The notes below the pieces were generated by a model, which was given only the letters and a program-made list of their open reading frames with translations, made no database searches and had not been told where the DNA came from. Positions 1-12,391 of a DNA stretch of 64,000 bases are shown here, one piece after another. How positions within the stretch are numbered: the first letter of the stretch is position 1; every line of letters starts with the position of its first letter. Origin of the DNA: Anaeramoeba flamelloides (Eukaryota; Metamonada; Anaeramoebidae). Location of the stretch: positions 7,192,001-7,256,000 of the forward strand of contig JANTQA010000023.1 of the NCBI GenBank assembly GCA_027625915.1, written 5' to 3'. The position numbers and the translations under genes are program-made.

Positions 1-3000
1 CTTCAAGATTTGATTGATATTTTTCGAATTTATTATTGGCTCGAAATTGATGATCAAATTGATTTAATTAAAAATGAAATAACTGTTAATTCAATAACTA
101 ATTCAACGAAAATTATCAAAAAAAGACCACCGAGGGAAAAGATCATGATATTAAGAAGAGTTTGGACTGGATTATTTGAACAGATTTTAATATTGGATCA
201 AAATAGTTATATTAAATTTTATGATTATGTTTTCAATTTATGTTTTACTGACTCTCACCCAAGAAATTATTTAGATTTATTGAAATTGGTCTTAAAATTA
301 TTAAAATACCAATCGCAATATAGCTTATCACCCTTAATTAAAAATAATTATTTATATCCTTTATATTATTTATTGGGGAAAAAAAATCTAGAAATTAGAA
401 AATTTTGTTTAAAAATTTTAATTCAAATTGATTTGTTAATTAATAAACAAATATATATTAACAACCCAATATATCATTCGTTATTTTGTGAAATTGATTG
501 TATATTTATTAGCAAACAATTTCAAAAAAATGAAATTAATATTCCACTTTTATATGATTTCAAAAAATTAATATTTGATAATAAGAAAAAAAGAATTAAA
601 AGAAAAATTTTATTTAAAAGTATTTTTAAGTATATAAATCAAAATAATATTCATTTTTCCTTATCATTTTTAAATATGTTAGTTGAATTGATTGATGAAA
701 AGTTAACTAATAGAATAAGAATTTTGCAAATTTATAAATGGCAAGTTCTTTTTGCAAATTGTATTCAAGAAATAAAAATAAAGAATAAAAATATGAATAA
801 TTTAAAGTATAATAAAAATAAAAAGAAAGGGGAAAATATTGAAAAAATTGAAATTAATAAAAAGAAAAAAAAAAAAAAAGAAATTTTACATTTATATATT
901 GATAAAAATTCAAATGATTTTGAAAATGAAATAGAAAAAGAAAATAAAAATAGAAAACAAAAAAAAATTGTAATTGATGATGAAATAATCATCACAAATA
1001 TTAATGATTTTAATGCTAAGGAAAATCAGAATATTCAAGAGGATGGGAACAACAAAGAAAAGGAAAAGGAAAAGGAAAAGGAAAAGGAAAAGGAAAAGGA
1101 AAAGGAAAAGGAAAAGAAAAAGAAAAAGAAAAAGAAAAAGAAAAGGAAAATGAAAGGGGAAGGGAAAGTGGAAATGAAAATGGGAAAGATATAGAAATTG
1201 AAATAGAAATGGAAAAAGAAATGATAAATGAAAAAAAATATAAAGATTTGGATAAAAGCTCATCTTCAAATGAAGATTCTAACTCCCAAGAAGACTTGTA
1301 TTCTGATCTAAACAAAGATGATTTATCTAGAATAAATATTTCAATATTTACTATATTTAATAAATTATTGTATTATCATTTCATGAAGGATGATAATCCA
1401 AATATAATAATTCAAGAAACTATACTCTTGATTTATAATTTGGAAAAATTTGGTATTTCATTTAAACGAAAAATAATTCGAAAATTATTGATGGATCTCT
1501 TATATAGCATAAAATTAAAATTTTTGAAGAAAAAGAATATTAAAATATTTCATAATAAACAAGTATTAAAAAGAAAAATAGCAAAATTGATCAAAATAAT
1601 ATTTCAATTTATTTTTTTTCTTCCAACAATACGTCGTAAATCAACCGCCAAAAATATTGAAAATATGTATCAAATTATTCCAAAAAAAAGGATGAAGAAG
1701 AAGAATTTTGAGGAGGGGTGGGGAAAGAATGCAAATAATACTAAAAATAAAATACATTTTGATTTAAAGTACAATGGTGATATAAATAAAAATATGTTAC
1801 AAAATAATAATAAAGATGAATTGAATATTTTAATCTACGAAGAAAATGCTGAAGACAATTTATTATTAAACAAAAATGGGAAAATTATTTGGAAAGATTT
1901 TTATTTAATAGAAAAAATATATGATCTTCTGGATACATTAAAAATCTTCAAGGGGAAAGGAATTAATTTGAAGAATAATCTAAAAACATTTAATTTTTAT
2001 AAATTATTAATCATTTTATTTAGATTCACTTTGATCGAAAAAGATCTAAAAATCATTACCAAGTATTCATATTTTTATCATAATTTGATTTCCGGTCCAT
2101 GTAAAACAAATAGAAAATTAGACGAAGGACAAAAAATATTATTAATTTTATTAATTCTCGCTACATTATTCAAATCGATGCCAGTGAAATATGATAAAGA
2201 AAAAAATGAAAAGATTCTTCTAAAAAAGAAAAATTTGAACACTAATGATAAATTTAAAATAACATCCCAATCATTTGTTGGCGCAATGATACATTCATGT
2301 TTAGATACATCACATCATCTAATTTGGGAATATCTTAGACACGAAAGGGGTACATTTATGTTAGATATTGATTTAAATGAATCAAAGGTTATTCAAAAAA
2401 ATTCAAATGTTAAAAAGTATTATGATCAAATTTGGAAATATAATAAAGAAAAGGTATTATACCCAAAATTACAAAAAGTACAGTACAATATCGAAAATAA
2501 AACCAAAAGAATTAATGAAAGAAACATAGATATCTTATCAAGACTAAAACAAAAAAAAGTTAAGTATTCTAAATTGCTGCATCCGGGTTTACATGCAAAT
2601 GTTGAGAAAATTGAAGACATTTTGGTAACGAAATGGCCACTCTGGGTTAAGGTTAGAAAAACTTTAGAAAGAGGGAGATTAATTGAAAAAATTAGAAAAC
2701 TTTTAAAATTTAGTAATATCATTCAAAACAATTTCCAAAATTATATTATAACATACTCAGAAAACGATCATTTCCATTTGAGTTCTTTCTTAAATAATGA
2801 TCAGAAAAAGGGGAGGGGTAAGGTTTTAATCTGGTCAAATTTCGAAGACTATCAAAGAAAAAAATTAGTATTATTAAAATTGAATAATAATAAATATAAG
2901 AAGAGGGATTATGATTATAATATTAATAATGATAAGAAAACTGACGATAAGGACAATTATACACATCGAAACAAGTACCAGAAAAACTATCAGAACAGGG

Positions 3001-3738
3001 GTGTAGAGAAAGGTTTAAATATTCAGGGGGGTGGTAAAAATAAGGATTACATTCACGACCATGGGAATGATGAATTAATAAGTATAGAAAAACAAAAAAT
3101 TAATATTTTTTCAATCAGAAATCAGAAAATTATTGAGAAGACAATATTAAAATCATATGAATGCCAAATGATCACATCTATTGGGATTTTGGATGGGTGT
3201 TTACAATGGTCAGATAAACAAATTGAATTTAAAGTTTTTAAAGAATCTTACAAAAAATTCAAAAAATTTCATTTCTTATTAAATGAAGAATATAATCTAT
3301 TTTGCAATTTTGGCCAAATTAGAGATATTCAGTTACGAAGATTTAGAGCTGAAAAAACTGCTTTAGAATTTTTTTTAAATAATAACAGAAATTATTTTTT
3401 TAATTTCCAAGTTAGTAATGAAATACTTTTAGATGAAATTGCTGAAAATATAAAAAAATATCACCATAAATTATATAAAAAAATAAATACAAAGTTAGAA
3501 GTTAAATTAAAAAATATTACCAATTTATGGTGTAATAGAGAAATTTCAAACTTTGATTATTTAATGAAATTAAACACTCTTGCTGGACGAACTTTTAATG
3601 ATTTATCACAATATCCCGTTTTTCCTTGGATTTTAAATGATTATACAAGCCAGTATTTAAATTTAAATGCCATTGGTGTTTATAGAGATTTATCTAAACC
3701 CGTAATTTTTTTACTTGATTTTAACATCTTTGTTCCTT

Positions 3739-3769
<31 letters not shown>

Positions 3770-6700
3770 GATATATTATCTTTATATTTAACTCTGTGAT
3801 ATATTTTTCTTATTCATATTATTTCAAAATTTAATAAATAAAATATCATAAATATTATAGATTGGTGCATTAAATAAAAAGTCATTTGGATATTATAAAA
3901 AACAATTCAAAATGAGTAAAAAATTAAATAATAATAATAGACCTCCGTTTTTTTATGCAACTCATTATTCAACAAGCCATATCGTTAAAAAATATTTATA
4001 TCGTTTAGAGCCTTTCTTAACACTATATAAACATGATCTAAGTAATTTTATTTTTTTTTTTTTTTTTTTTTTTACAAAAAACTAATAACCTCTTATGATT
4101 TTTCTTTACTTGCCATTTTAAGATAGTAATACATTTGTAGACACATAAACTTTGTTTCTGTCAAATTTGAGAAGCAAAATTTTCAAATAACAATTATTTT
4201 TTATAATTTAACTTTGAAGAACAAATCAGAAATAAGTAGAATAATACAAACATTAAAGAATAGTTGATATCTATATGAATAAAAATCTCGAAAAAATCAA
4301 TTTATTTTCTTAAAAAATTGAAAACCCCAAAAGTCTTAATGACCCTATCGAGAGTAAAAATATTAAGATTCATTATGATCTTCATTTAAGATCAAATAAA
4401 ATCTCAATAGGAATCAATAGGATCTCTTTTACTGACTTTACTGACATTCAAATAACACATTCTTATCTTGTGGACAGAGTTCTTGGAATAATGAAAACAT
4501 TTGCAAATGAATTATGAATCAAAAAAAAAAGCTTGAAATAAAAATAAAAAAATGTTCATAAAATTGAAAATTCAAAGATTAAACTCTGACTTAGTTTTTT
4601 TTTCTTTTCACGAATAGATAAGTGGATAGAACAGTGACTGATACTTCAATTTCTGATATCTTGTGGTAATCAAAAAATCTTTTTTCAGTAATATTCCCTC
4701 AATTAATTTTTTTTCAAAATGGGAAAATGTACTTGGTTTATTAAAAGCATTCTCAAATTATAAATTAATATTTTTAAAAAAAAAATTAGCTGCTTCTTTT
4801 TTTTAATTTCCATAGTGTTAAATTACTTCAATTTAAAATAAAATATTTTCTTTAAGAATACACAATCCATTTAATGATATTTAATCTTATTTGTGGTTGT
4901 TTTTTAACCCTCTATATTTGAAAAAGTAAAGATTTTATACCATTCTTCAGTTAAAAATAATTTATTTGAGAAGTTCAAAAAATGGAAAAAAAAAATCTTT
5001 GAGATCTCCAAAACCGCCAAAGAGTGATACTTCAAAATCTAAAACAGTTGGTATCAAAATGATAATTCATAACCATACTAATTGATAATTGGTGTCTTTG
5101 CTCTTAGATGCTTTTTTCTAAATATGTCCACTTTTTTGATTGTTGAACTTTGGAGATCGATCATACATCACAGGTTGGTTAGTTTTTGATTGATATTAAA
5201 CACTTATAAAAATTTCTATTTTTTTTTACATTTCTAAAAATTATTTTTAAAGGTATTGACTTGACGTTTAAGAAATTTAATCCTCAAATTTCAAAATCGA
5301 TTTTTTTCCTTGCAAAAATGATTTGAATTGTTATAAGTATGTCTTGTGAATAAGATCAAACAATTTGTTAAAATTAAAAAAAAAATTTTCAAATTGAAAA
5401 TTTATTTTACAATTCTTTTCCTTTTTTTCAGAACAAGAGTACAACTTTTTTCAAACTTTAAACAATAAAAAAATTATACTTAATAGATCTAAATTTCATT
5501 GATAAAATTTTGTTTAACTTCTATCAAATTTTCAGTTATTTAATCACCTATACCTCAATAAGTTTTATTGGCTGAGATTCAAATTGAAATATCAAAAATT
5601 AAAAATAATAACAAATAAAAAAATTCTTCTTTCAAAATCAAGACTTCCTATCATATAACATAAAAATATGTTTCTCCATTTTCAAGAATTAACTGAATTA
5701 TTAATAAAAATAAAGTGTTAATTTTTTTTTGATTTTAGATTGGAAATATGTGAATTTTGGATTTCAAAAAATAGACTCAAATTAATAAATTGTTTAGATG
5801 GGGTTAATTCATCCATTTTATAAGCCAAAGCACAAATTACAAAAAAATATTTTAAAGATCTGTACAATTTTTCATTCTATTTTTAAAAAATACTACTCCC
5901 TTCAACTTTTTTTTTTTTCAAAATGATCAAATTCAAATTTTAAAAGTAAAATTTAGATTAAAATTGATTTTAATCTTAGAAAATGTTATTAAATTGTGGA
6001 TTTTTTCATTTCTTGAAATTCCTGTAATGATATGGGGTTTCTCAATCATCTATTTTTCCATAAGTTTGATATTATTTTTTATAATAAAAAAAATTAATAA
6101 ATAAAAGTTCTATAATTGTTTTCTAAATACATCTTTTTTATTTATGTAATTTTAAAGTATCTTTGTCAATAAAATTATAAAATTATTTTTTTATTTCTTT
6201 TTTTTTTTTTGAAGAAAATTTAAAACAATAATAAAAAATTAAATAGTAAAAATATATCCTCATATTAAAAAATAAAAAATATAAAATATAATAAAATATT
6301 ATATTAATATAAAATAATAGATGGTGAAAAGAAAAATCAACAATATTTATTTACATCTATACGGGAGGCCTGGGAGAGTGTGTTGTATTCGAAATCTAAT
6401 GTACAGGAATTAATACCAGAATTTTTTTATTTGACAACTTTTTTAGAAGAACCTGTTTCTAATAATGGCATCCAAAAAATCATGGAAACACGGCTTGGTA
6501 ATGTACTTTTGCCACGATGGGCTAAAACCCCTGAAGATTTTATTCGGATACATCGAGAAGCCTTGGAATCTGACTACGTAAGTAGTCATTTACATGAATG
6601 GATTGATTTAATTTTTGGATATAAACAGAGAGGTATTGAGGCTGTGAGGGCTAAGAATGTTTTTTATTATTTAACGTATGAACACACAGCTCAAAATCAA

Positions 6701-7891
6701 AAAATTAATCCAGAGTTGAAAATAAATTTAAAAGATCAATTGGATAGACATGGGCAAACACCATCGCAATTATTTTTCAATCCTCACCCCAGAAGAAATG
6801 TAATCACTAAATTACTGAAAAATAGCTTGAACAAAATACATTTTTATAATTGGAAACCCAAAAGGCCAGTTTTTTATAGGAGCAACATATATACATTAAC
6901 TAATTCCGCAATATTATTTTTAAAATTTTTACCACAAAAGTCTATTACTAATCATCCATGTGTATCTTTTAATTCGAATAGAGAAATCCAAAGGCATATT
7001 ATCAAAATCACATCTAACATTTATAATGACGATAACGATGAGCCCAATGTTGAAATGCCAGAAAAGAGTAAAAAATTATCAGAGAATCAGCAAATTGCCC
7101 ATTCCTTTGATTCTAAAATAAAGTTATTTACAAATTCTTTTGGTTTTAATGATCAAACAGATGTATTTTTTTCAAGTGGCTATTGGGATAACTCAATTAA
7201 GTTAATTGATATTAATAAATTTAAATGCTTTCAATCTGTATCCCAGCATAAAGATGTAGTCACTTGTTTAAAATTTTCAAGGAAATTTTTAATTACAGGA
7301 TCATGTGATACAACACTCATCATTTGGAAATTAAACAATGGAAGAAATATTCATAGCATTGCTCACATTTTAATTGACCATTCTGATCAAATTTCTTGTC
7401 TAGATTTTGATGTTGATCTTGGTATGTTGGTTTCAGCATCGGAATCCGGTAAAATCATCATCCATTCTTTGATTGAAGGTAAATTTCTTTCATCGTTCCA
7501 AGCCTGGCAATCTAGAAAGCATAACATAGACCAAAATAATAGAAATGATTGCCCTTTAATGATACGATTATTAAAGCATGGTCAAATATTCCTTTCAACC
7601 CAAAGATCTTTACGGCTATATTCTCTATCTGGCAAATTAATCAAAGTGTTTGACATAACCAAACCACTCACTTGTTGCCTTGTTTTTAATAAGGCTAAAA
7701 TGATCATTACAGGTGATGAAGATAATTTTATCAAGTTTTTTTCCATTTGGGATTTGGAATTACTTGAAGAAATTAATTTAGATTATAAAATTTTTTCTTT
7801 AGCTTTGTCTGTAGACAAAAAACATTTGTTTGCCGGTTTACAGGATGGTGAATTGTTTTGTGCTTCTTTTAAATTCCAAGATTATGATTAA
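1..7891 (+). CDS. Neurobeachin-family BEACH-WD40 protein, 5' partial
   Basis: Large scaffold protein of the neurobeachin/LRBA type, a family acting in membrane trafficking. The reading frame is open at the window edge, so the start lies upstream. Model: exon 1-3701, exon 3861-4041, exon 6321-7891, with phase-0 and phase-1 introns that both begin GTAATT and end TAG. Domains in order: armadillo-like/DUF4704 region (about 1-500), low-complexity KEKE linker (about 780-1300), PH-BEACH domain (about 2800-3420, ending in the motif YFFNF), BEACH domain (about 3430-6830; SNFDYLMKLNTLAGRTFNDL, WAKTPEDFIRIHREALES, HLHEWIDLIFGYKQRG), then WD40 repeats (about 7120-7880) to TAA. The three exons rebuild an uninterrupted BEACH core. 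One oddity: the frame shifts by one base inside the KEKE tract near 1111-1122. The earlier frame stops at 1192-1194, while the shifted frame is open from the tract to the next exon. This is either an assembly or sequencing slip in the GAAAAG repeat or a real indel. Confidence 0.9.
1021..1170 (+). repeat. GAAAAG-type KEKE microsatellite with frame change
   Basis: Purine-only tract of GGAAAA/GAAAAG hexamers encoding alternating Lys-Glu inside the BEACH gene. The hexamer phase changes near 1111-1122, where GAAAAGG units become GAAAAA units. KEKE is read before this point in one frame and after it in the next frame, which then continues into the rest of the protein. One missing base at the junction would explain this. 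Confidence 0.75.
4042..6320 (+). other. Intron 2 of the BEACH gene (2.28 kb)
   Basis: The donor is GTAATTTTA followed by a long T run and the acceptor is AATAG; both match phase 1 in the BEACH frame. No gene is visible inside. The part at about 4130-4760 is a copy of a dispersed repeat also seen at about 9480-9960 and 15470-15660. The rest (4760-6320) is unassigned AT-rich DNA. Confidence 0.75.
4130..4760 (+). repeat. Dispersed repeat R1, copy in BEACH intron
   Basis: Shares ordered blocks with 9480-9960 (for example the stretch around 'AGTAGAATAATACAAAC ... AATAGTTGATA' and the following 'ATGATCT ... GATCAAAT' segment). It also shares blocks with 15470-15660, around the motif CAAAATGGGAAAATGTACTT at about 4715. 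Identity is roughly 70 percent by eye. No coding potential is seen. It is probably an old non-autonomous transposon or decayed LINE body. Confidence 0.55.
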
Positions 7892-8229
7892 TAATTAGTA
7901 TGCAATATTTCATACCATTGTTTTATTTTTCATCTCTTATTTTTTTCTTTGTAAATGTGGTTTTTGAGAATTTTTTTTTTTTTTTTAATACTTGTATAAT
8001 GAGAGAATTTTATTCTTCTTTCGATATTAATAAAAAAAAAAAAATGAAATTTTTTTTTATTTGATTTATTTATTATCAGAAATTAAACTAAATTCCAAAA
8101 ATTTGGAAACAGTTAAAAAGTTGAAAGAAAAACAAAACTAACAATTTTCATTTAATTTAGGAAATAATTTTGATTTTACAAACGATTTTTTCATTTTCAT
8201 CTTTAATGTTTTGTTTTCATTTCCTTTTT

Positions 8230-8390
8230 TACAGTATACTTAATCTGTTTCGTTAGATCAGTGGATTTTTTTCAATGGTTGATAGGAAGTAGTGTTGAGT
8301 TTTTTAAATTGGAAAATCAGATACAATTAGTAGATGGTATCTTATCATTTGATCGATCAATAATTGTTAGTTAGATTTCAACACATTAAC
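8230..8390 (+). repeat. Dispersed repeat R2 (inverted copy at 60560-60730)
   Basis: This segment matches the reverse complement of about 60560-60730 in order: ACTTAATCTGT, CGTTAGATC, AAATTGGAAAATC, ATCATTTGATCGATCAA, AATTGTT. The two are about 75 percent identical over about 150 bases. Function unknown; probably copies of a mobile element. Confidence 0.6.
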
Positions 8391-9479
8391 CAATACATTT
8401 TTTTTTATACTTTTTTCCTTATTTTAGATACACAATTTTTTTTTTTTTCTTTTTTATATTTTTTTAATTTCTTTGGATAAAAATAATTATAGATAAAAAC
8501 ATTAATATTTGGTAACTTAAATTTTTTTATAATTAGTATTGTGGAAAAAAAGTGAAACATGCTTTTTAATTGGGATCCTTACTGAAAATTCAAAGTAAGA
8601 TCAATTAAAAAAAGAATAAATAGATAAATAAAGACAAAATGAAATATTCAGCACAATAACGGTTTTTTTAATACTATTTATTGGTATGATGGACTTTTCT
8701 TTGATTTCTCAATTATTAACATTTTTTCAAAAAATTCTCTATTTTTAAGATCTCTAAAACCAAAGCAAATATTTCGATATGAAAGTAGATTTAACTTGTA
8801 TTTGTTGAATTGATTGAAAATAATATTATGGATTATTATTTGAATTTAATTGGTTTTTTCTTTTTATTGGCGTTACTTTTCATTTTGGTTAATGTTCCCA
8901 ATGAAAAACTGTTTGGGACTTTTTTTATCTGTTTCACTTTTTTTCCAAAAACGTTATGTTTGGAAAAATAGATAAAATTTTATTTTATTTTGGCTATTTT
9001 TGATTTTTTGGAGTGTCCAAATATTGAGAATGGGGTTTAAAATTTTTTTTTAAATAAACAAATTGTAAAAAAAAATTTTTTTTTTTTATTTTTAGGAAAT
9101 TGACTTTTTTTTTATTTTTTTGTTACACATTTTTTTTTATTATAGTCAAATTAAAGTTTAGGGAGGATTAAAAAATATAATATTATTCGTTAAAAAATAT
9201 AAAAAACAAAATTTTCACTCAGTCTCCCCAAAAAAGATGTTTGTGTAATGGAAATTTTTCAAATTATAAATTCTGAGAAGAAACATAAATTATTATATTG
9301 CCTTATTAGAATTGGGAACTTTTATGATTTTTTTTAATTCTTGACCTTAGTTGTTTTTTATTTTTTTTAGGAAAGCTGATTAATAATTTTGATCTTGTTA
9401 TTCTGAAATTAAAATTAAGAATAATAATAAACTCAATTTTAATTCTCAAAATTAAAATAAAAAATATATAAAGCTCATT

Positions 9480-9960
9480 TTGTAGTTACAAAAAGAAAGT
9501 ATTAAGAGTTTTTCTGATGTTAATATAAACTTTTAGTGTTCTAAAAGTGCCAAAAACAATTTTTTTTCAATATCAACCAGTTTTAAGATAATGACCTTTG
9601 AAGAAAAAATAAAATATAATTAGAATAATATACAACTTCAAATAGTTGATACATGTGTGAAATTAAACTATATATCAATAAATTGTCTTAATAATCGAAA
9701 AAATTTAAATTCTCAGTCACCCTTTTGAAAAAAAAAATAGGTTCATTTTGATCTCCTGGATAAGATCCAAATGAAAAAATCCAATAAAAATCAATATGAG
9801 TTATCTACAATCATTTTCACTGTTTCAATCATATCAAAATAACACTTTTTTACAAAGTTTCTTATATCTTGCAATCAAAAAAATTACAAATTACAAATGA
9901 ATTAAGTATCAAAAAAAATAAGAATCTCAATAATCTTAAAAAAATTAAAATGGCTCAAAA
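9480..9960 (+). repeat. Dispersed repeat R1, second copy
   Basis: Related in order to the BEACH-intron segment 4130-4500 (CCTTTGAAGAA, AGAATAATA, AATAGTTGATA, TCATTTTGATCTCC, CAATAAAAATCAATA). It is diverged and non-coding. Confidence 0.5.
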
Positions 9961-11063
9961 TGACCTGCTCTGAATATTCGGAAAAATTATTATTTATATT
10001 GAATTAAATTTTTCAATATTTTTTCTTACATTATATTAGGTGTCAAAAAAAAAAAAAAATCAAGAAAACAAGAAAGAAACTGTTAAAAAAACAAGAGATA
10101 AAATAATTTCAATTTTGAAATTTCCAAAATAACAATTTTTTCTATTAATATCCATTCAAACACATGTCGACCACAAATTATAAATGTGGTCCTTTGACTA
10201 GAAAAATAGTTCAATTTGATTTTATTCACTAATTTGAAGGGTTTTCATAAATATCTAAAATATTTTATGAAAATATCTTTCTCTACTTGAAATAATTAGA
10301 TTTTTTTTGTTTTTTATTATTTCTATTTCAAAAAATCAAAAGATTAAAAAAATTACACATCAATCACTACTATTTGGTGCTAAATAAATAGAAAAAAATG
10401 TTTATTTTGCTTTCCAAAAAAAAGTTTTAAAATAATTTAACCTTTCAATTTGTAAATCCTTAAAAACATTATAAATTACGATCTTTCCCTTTGAAAATTT
10501 GATCTTTGGTGATTCATAAAAACTCTTGGTATTTTTTTATTAGAAAATAGAATGAAAATTTTGAAATTTTAATTTTTCAATTAACAGTAACTTTTTTATT
10601 TTTTCAACGATGTGTTTATTGAATTTTTAAACCTCGTTTTGTAAAAAAAAATTAATTAAAATTTTAATTAAAAAATTTACGATATTTTTTTTTGTTTGAT
10701 TATTCAGATTGTAATTAATTTCTTTATCTATTCAGTAAGATTTAATATTTTCGATAAAAAAGCAAAATTAAATCTGGTAATTTACATATATATATGAAAA
10801 GATCATTTCTCATTAAATTAATTGACTTGTTGTTTAAATTCTCATGGTGGTGATTATTACTATTGACTTACAAAACAAATAAAGAAATTATTAACTACTT
10901 TGGAAATAATAAGAAAAGAAAAAAAAATAAAGTATTGGTATATCTATTTGAAAAATGTGAGGAATTTGTTAAAAGATATCGTCAAAATTAAAACTTTTAT
11001 CAAGTTTTATATTTTCAAAAAATTAAAGACTTTTGAAGAAGGATTTATTTTCTTTTTAAGTTT

Positions 11064-11101
11064 TTGGTTTTTTGGTTTTTGGTTTTTGGTTTTTGGTTTT
11101 A
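11064..11101 (+). repeat. Short GGTTTTT tandem run
   Basis: Five to six consecutive GGTTTTT/GGTTTTTT units. The motif is telomere-like in composition but short, and nothing else at the site suggests a telomere. Confidence 0.6.
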
Positions 11102-11242
11102 TAAAAAAAACTACATTACAACTCAAAACAAACCACTAGTATGACAAAGATCAATTTAAAAAAGAAGAAAATAAAATATTTGTGAAAATAAAAAATAATT
11201 CATTTGATCTCTTTAATCCCCAAAAAGCCTATCAACTTCAAA

Positions 11243-11280
11243 AATTTAGGATCAGATTTTGCAAAATCTGATCCTAAATT
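11243..11280. repeat. 38-bp perfect palindrome at the EF-hand gene 3' end
   Basis: Two 18-bp arms that are exact reverse complements meet at a GC centre (11261-11262), each starting with AATTTAGGATC. The palindrome contains the last codons and the TGA stop (11252-11254, minus strand) of the EF-hand gene. In RNA it would form an 18-bp hairpin. Confidence 0.95.
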
Positions 11281-12391
11281 CTTCAAGGTTAATTCCACCA
11301 TCTTGATCGTATTCATCAAAAACTTTGTCAATATATTTTTGAACTTCATCATTGTCTTGGAAAATACTATTTTCTCCAGAACTTTTGAAAACCCACTTGG
11401 AAATATTATGAAGCAAAGCACGTTCAATTAATGCATTTCTTAGTGTGTGTTAAAATTTTAAGATTATGGAATTTTTCCATAAACAGAAAGACAACAAAGT
11501 AAAAAAAATTTTATTTTGTTACTTTTTCAGTAAAAACACTAATCATTTAGAAGAAGAAAAAAAAAAATAAAAAAAAAATTGTGAGTTTACCCATCTACAT
11601 CATAGACACTAAAGGCTAAATCAAGTTTTTGATCAAGTTTGCCTCTCCTTATAATTGAAATTGTACTACAAAGGTCTAAAAATTCTTTTTATTAGTTGTG
11701 AAATGGATAGAAAAATATTTTTGTAAATTAATTTTTTGCGTATGTAAGAATGCAAGAAAAAAAAAATTCGTCCGCAATCTATGATTTTTTTTCTTTAAGG
11801 ATCTTTTCATTTACCTTGACTTAAAAATAGCTGTATAAGATATTTTAAAAGAAGGTATATTTTTTTGAAGATCGTATAACAACATTTATGAAAAAAAAGA
11901 AAAAGTAAAAATGACAAAAAAGTGTCCGACTTCTCTTTGAAAAAAAATAAGAAAAGATCAATAAGGTGAAAAAATTTAAAGAAAGGATGGAAATTTTGTA
12001 AAAAAGAGAAAAAATTGAAAAAAACAAACGACTTTTCCATTTCCCTCAGTGTCAATAGCCTATTAGGTAATAAATTTTTGAAAATAAAATTGAAATTTAA
12101 TTTAGTACATTTTTGGTATTGAAATACAACAAGTTTAAAGTCAAAAAAAAGAAGTAAAATACAACAAAACAAGAGTCTTACATCAAAAAGAAGATCTGCC
12201 AAATGTTCATCCTTAAAGCCAAAGTCCTCTGCAATTAAATAAAAGTCTTCCTTTCTTACAAAACCATCTGGGTTTTCTTTCATGAATCTTTTATATAGCA
12301 AGCCTATTTCCTCTGAATCAAATTCTGTATTGACTATGACTAGTGTTTCAAGCTCTTCGTCTTATTTAATTTTTGTTTGACAACATCCCAT
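11252..12391 (-). CDS. Neuronal-calcium-sensor-like EF-hand protein (five-exon model)
   Basis: Small calcium sensor of the recoverin/NCS type, usually membrane-anchored by N-myristoylation. Model on the minus strand: 12391-12182, 12059-12033, 11830-11815 (16-nt microexon, tentative), 11684-11591, 11438-11252. All phases agree, giving 178 codons including the stop. Visible motifs: N-terminus MGCCQTKIK; EELETL and YKRFMKENPDGF, as in NCS proteins; EF-hand 2 core AIDTEGNGK; the NCS hallmark RRGKLDQKLDLAFSVYDVDG; EF-hand 4 DEYDQDGGINLEEF. EF-hand 3 (DVDGNALIERAL) lacks the usual loop Gly and Glu and is degenerate. Oddities: codon 10 is an in-frame TAA (12364-12362) between MGCCQTKIK and DEELETL, exactly where NCS proteins carry an ordinary residue; the donor after exon 2 would be GTCGTT; the protein ends abruptly inside a palindrome. 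It may be a recent pseudogene, have a missed upstream exon, or contain a sequence error. Confidence 0.65.

Larger units (their letters stand above)
7892..11251. other. Intergenic region between convergent genes
   Basis: AT-rich DNA between the 3' ends of the BEACH and EF-hand genes. An AATAAA-like signal follows the BEACH stop at about 8027. It contains repeat R2 (about 8230-8390), repeat R1 (about 9480-9960) and a short GGTTTTT tandem run at 11064-11101. No convincing gene is seen; the open frame at 10900-11139 is a low-complexity chance frame. Confidence 0.6.

Noticed and set aside
765-1315. Open frames on the minus strand rich in Phe/Ser opposite the KEKE tract
   Set aside because: They are the complement of the purine repeat of the BEACH gene and have no independent support.
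2426-2722. 98-codon minus-strand frame inside the BEACH exon
   Set aside because: It is a shadow of a well-supported coding exon.
11064-11101. Interstitial telomere from the GGTTTTT run
   Set aside because: Only five to six units, no known telomere repeat of this form assumed, and no subtelomeric context.
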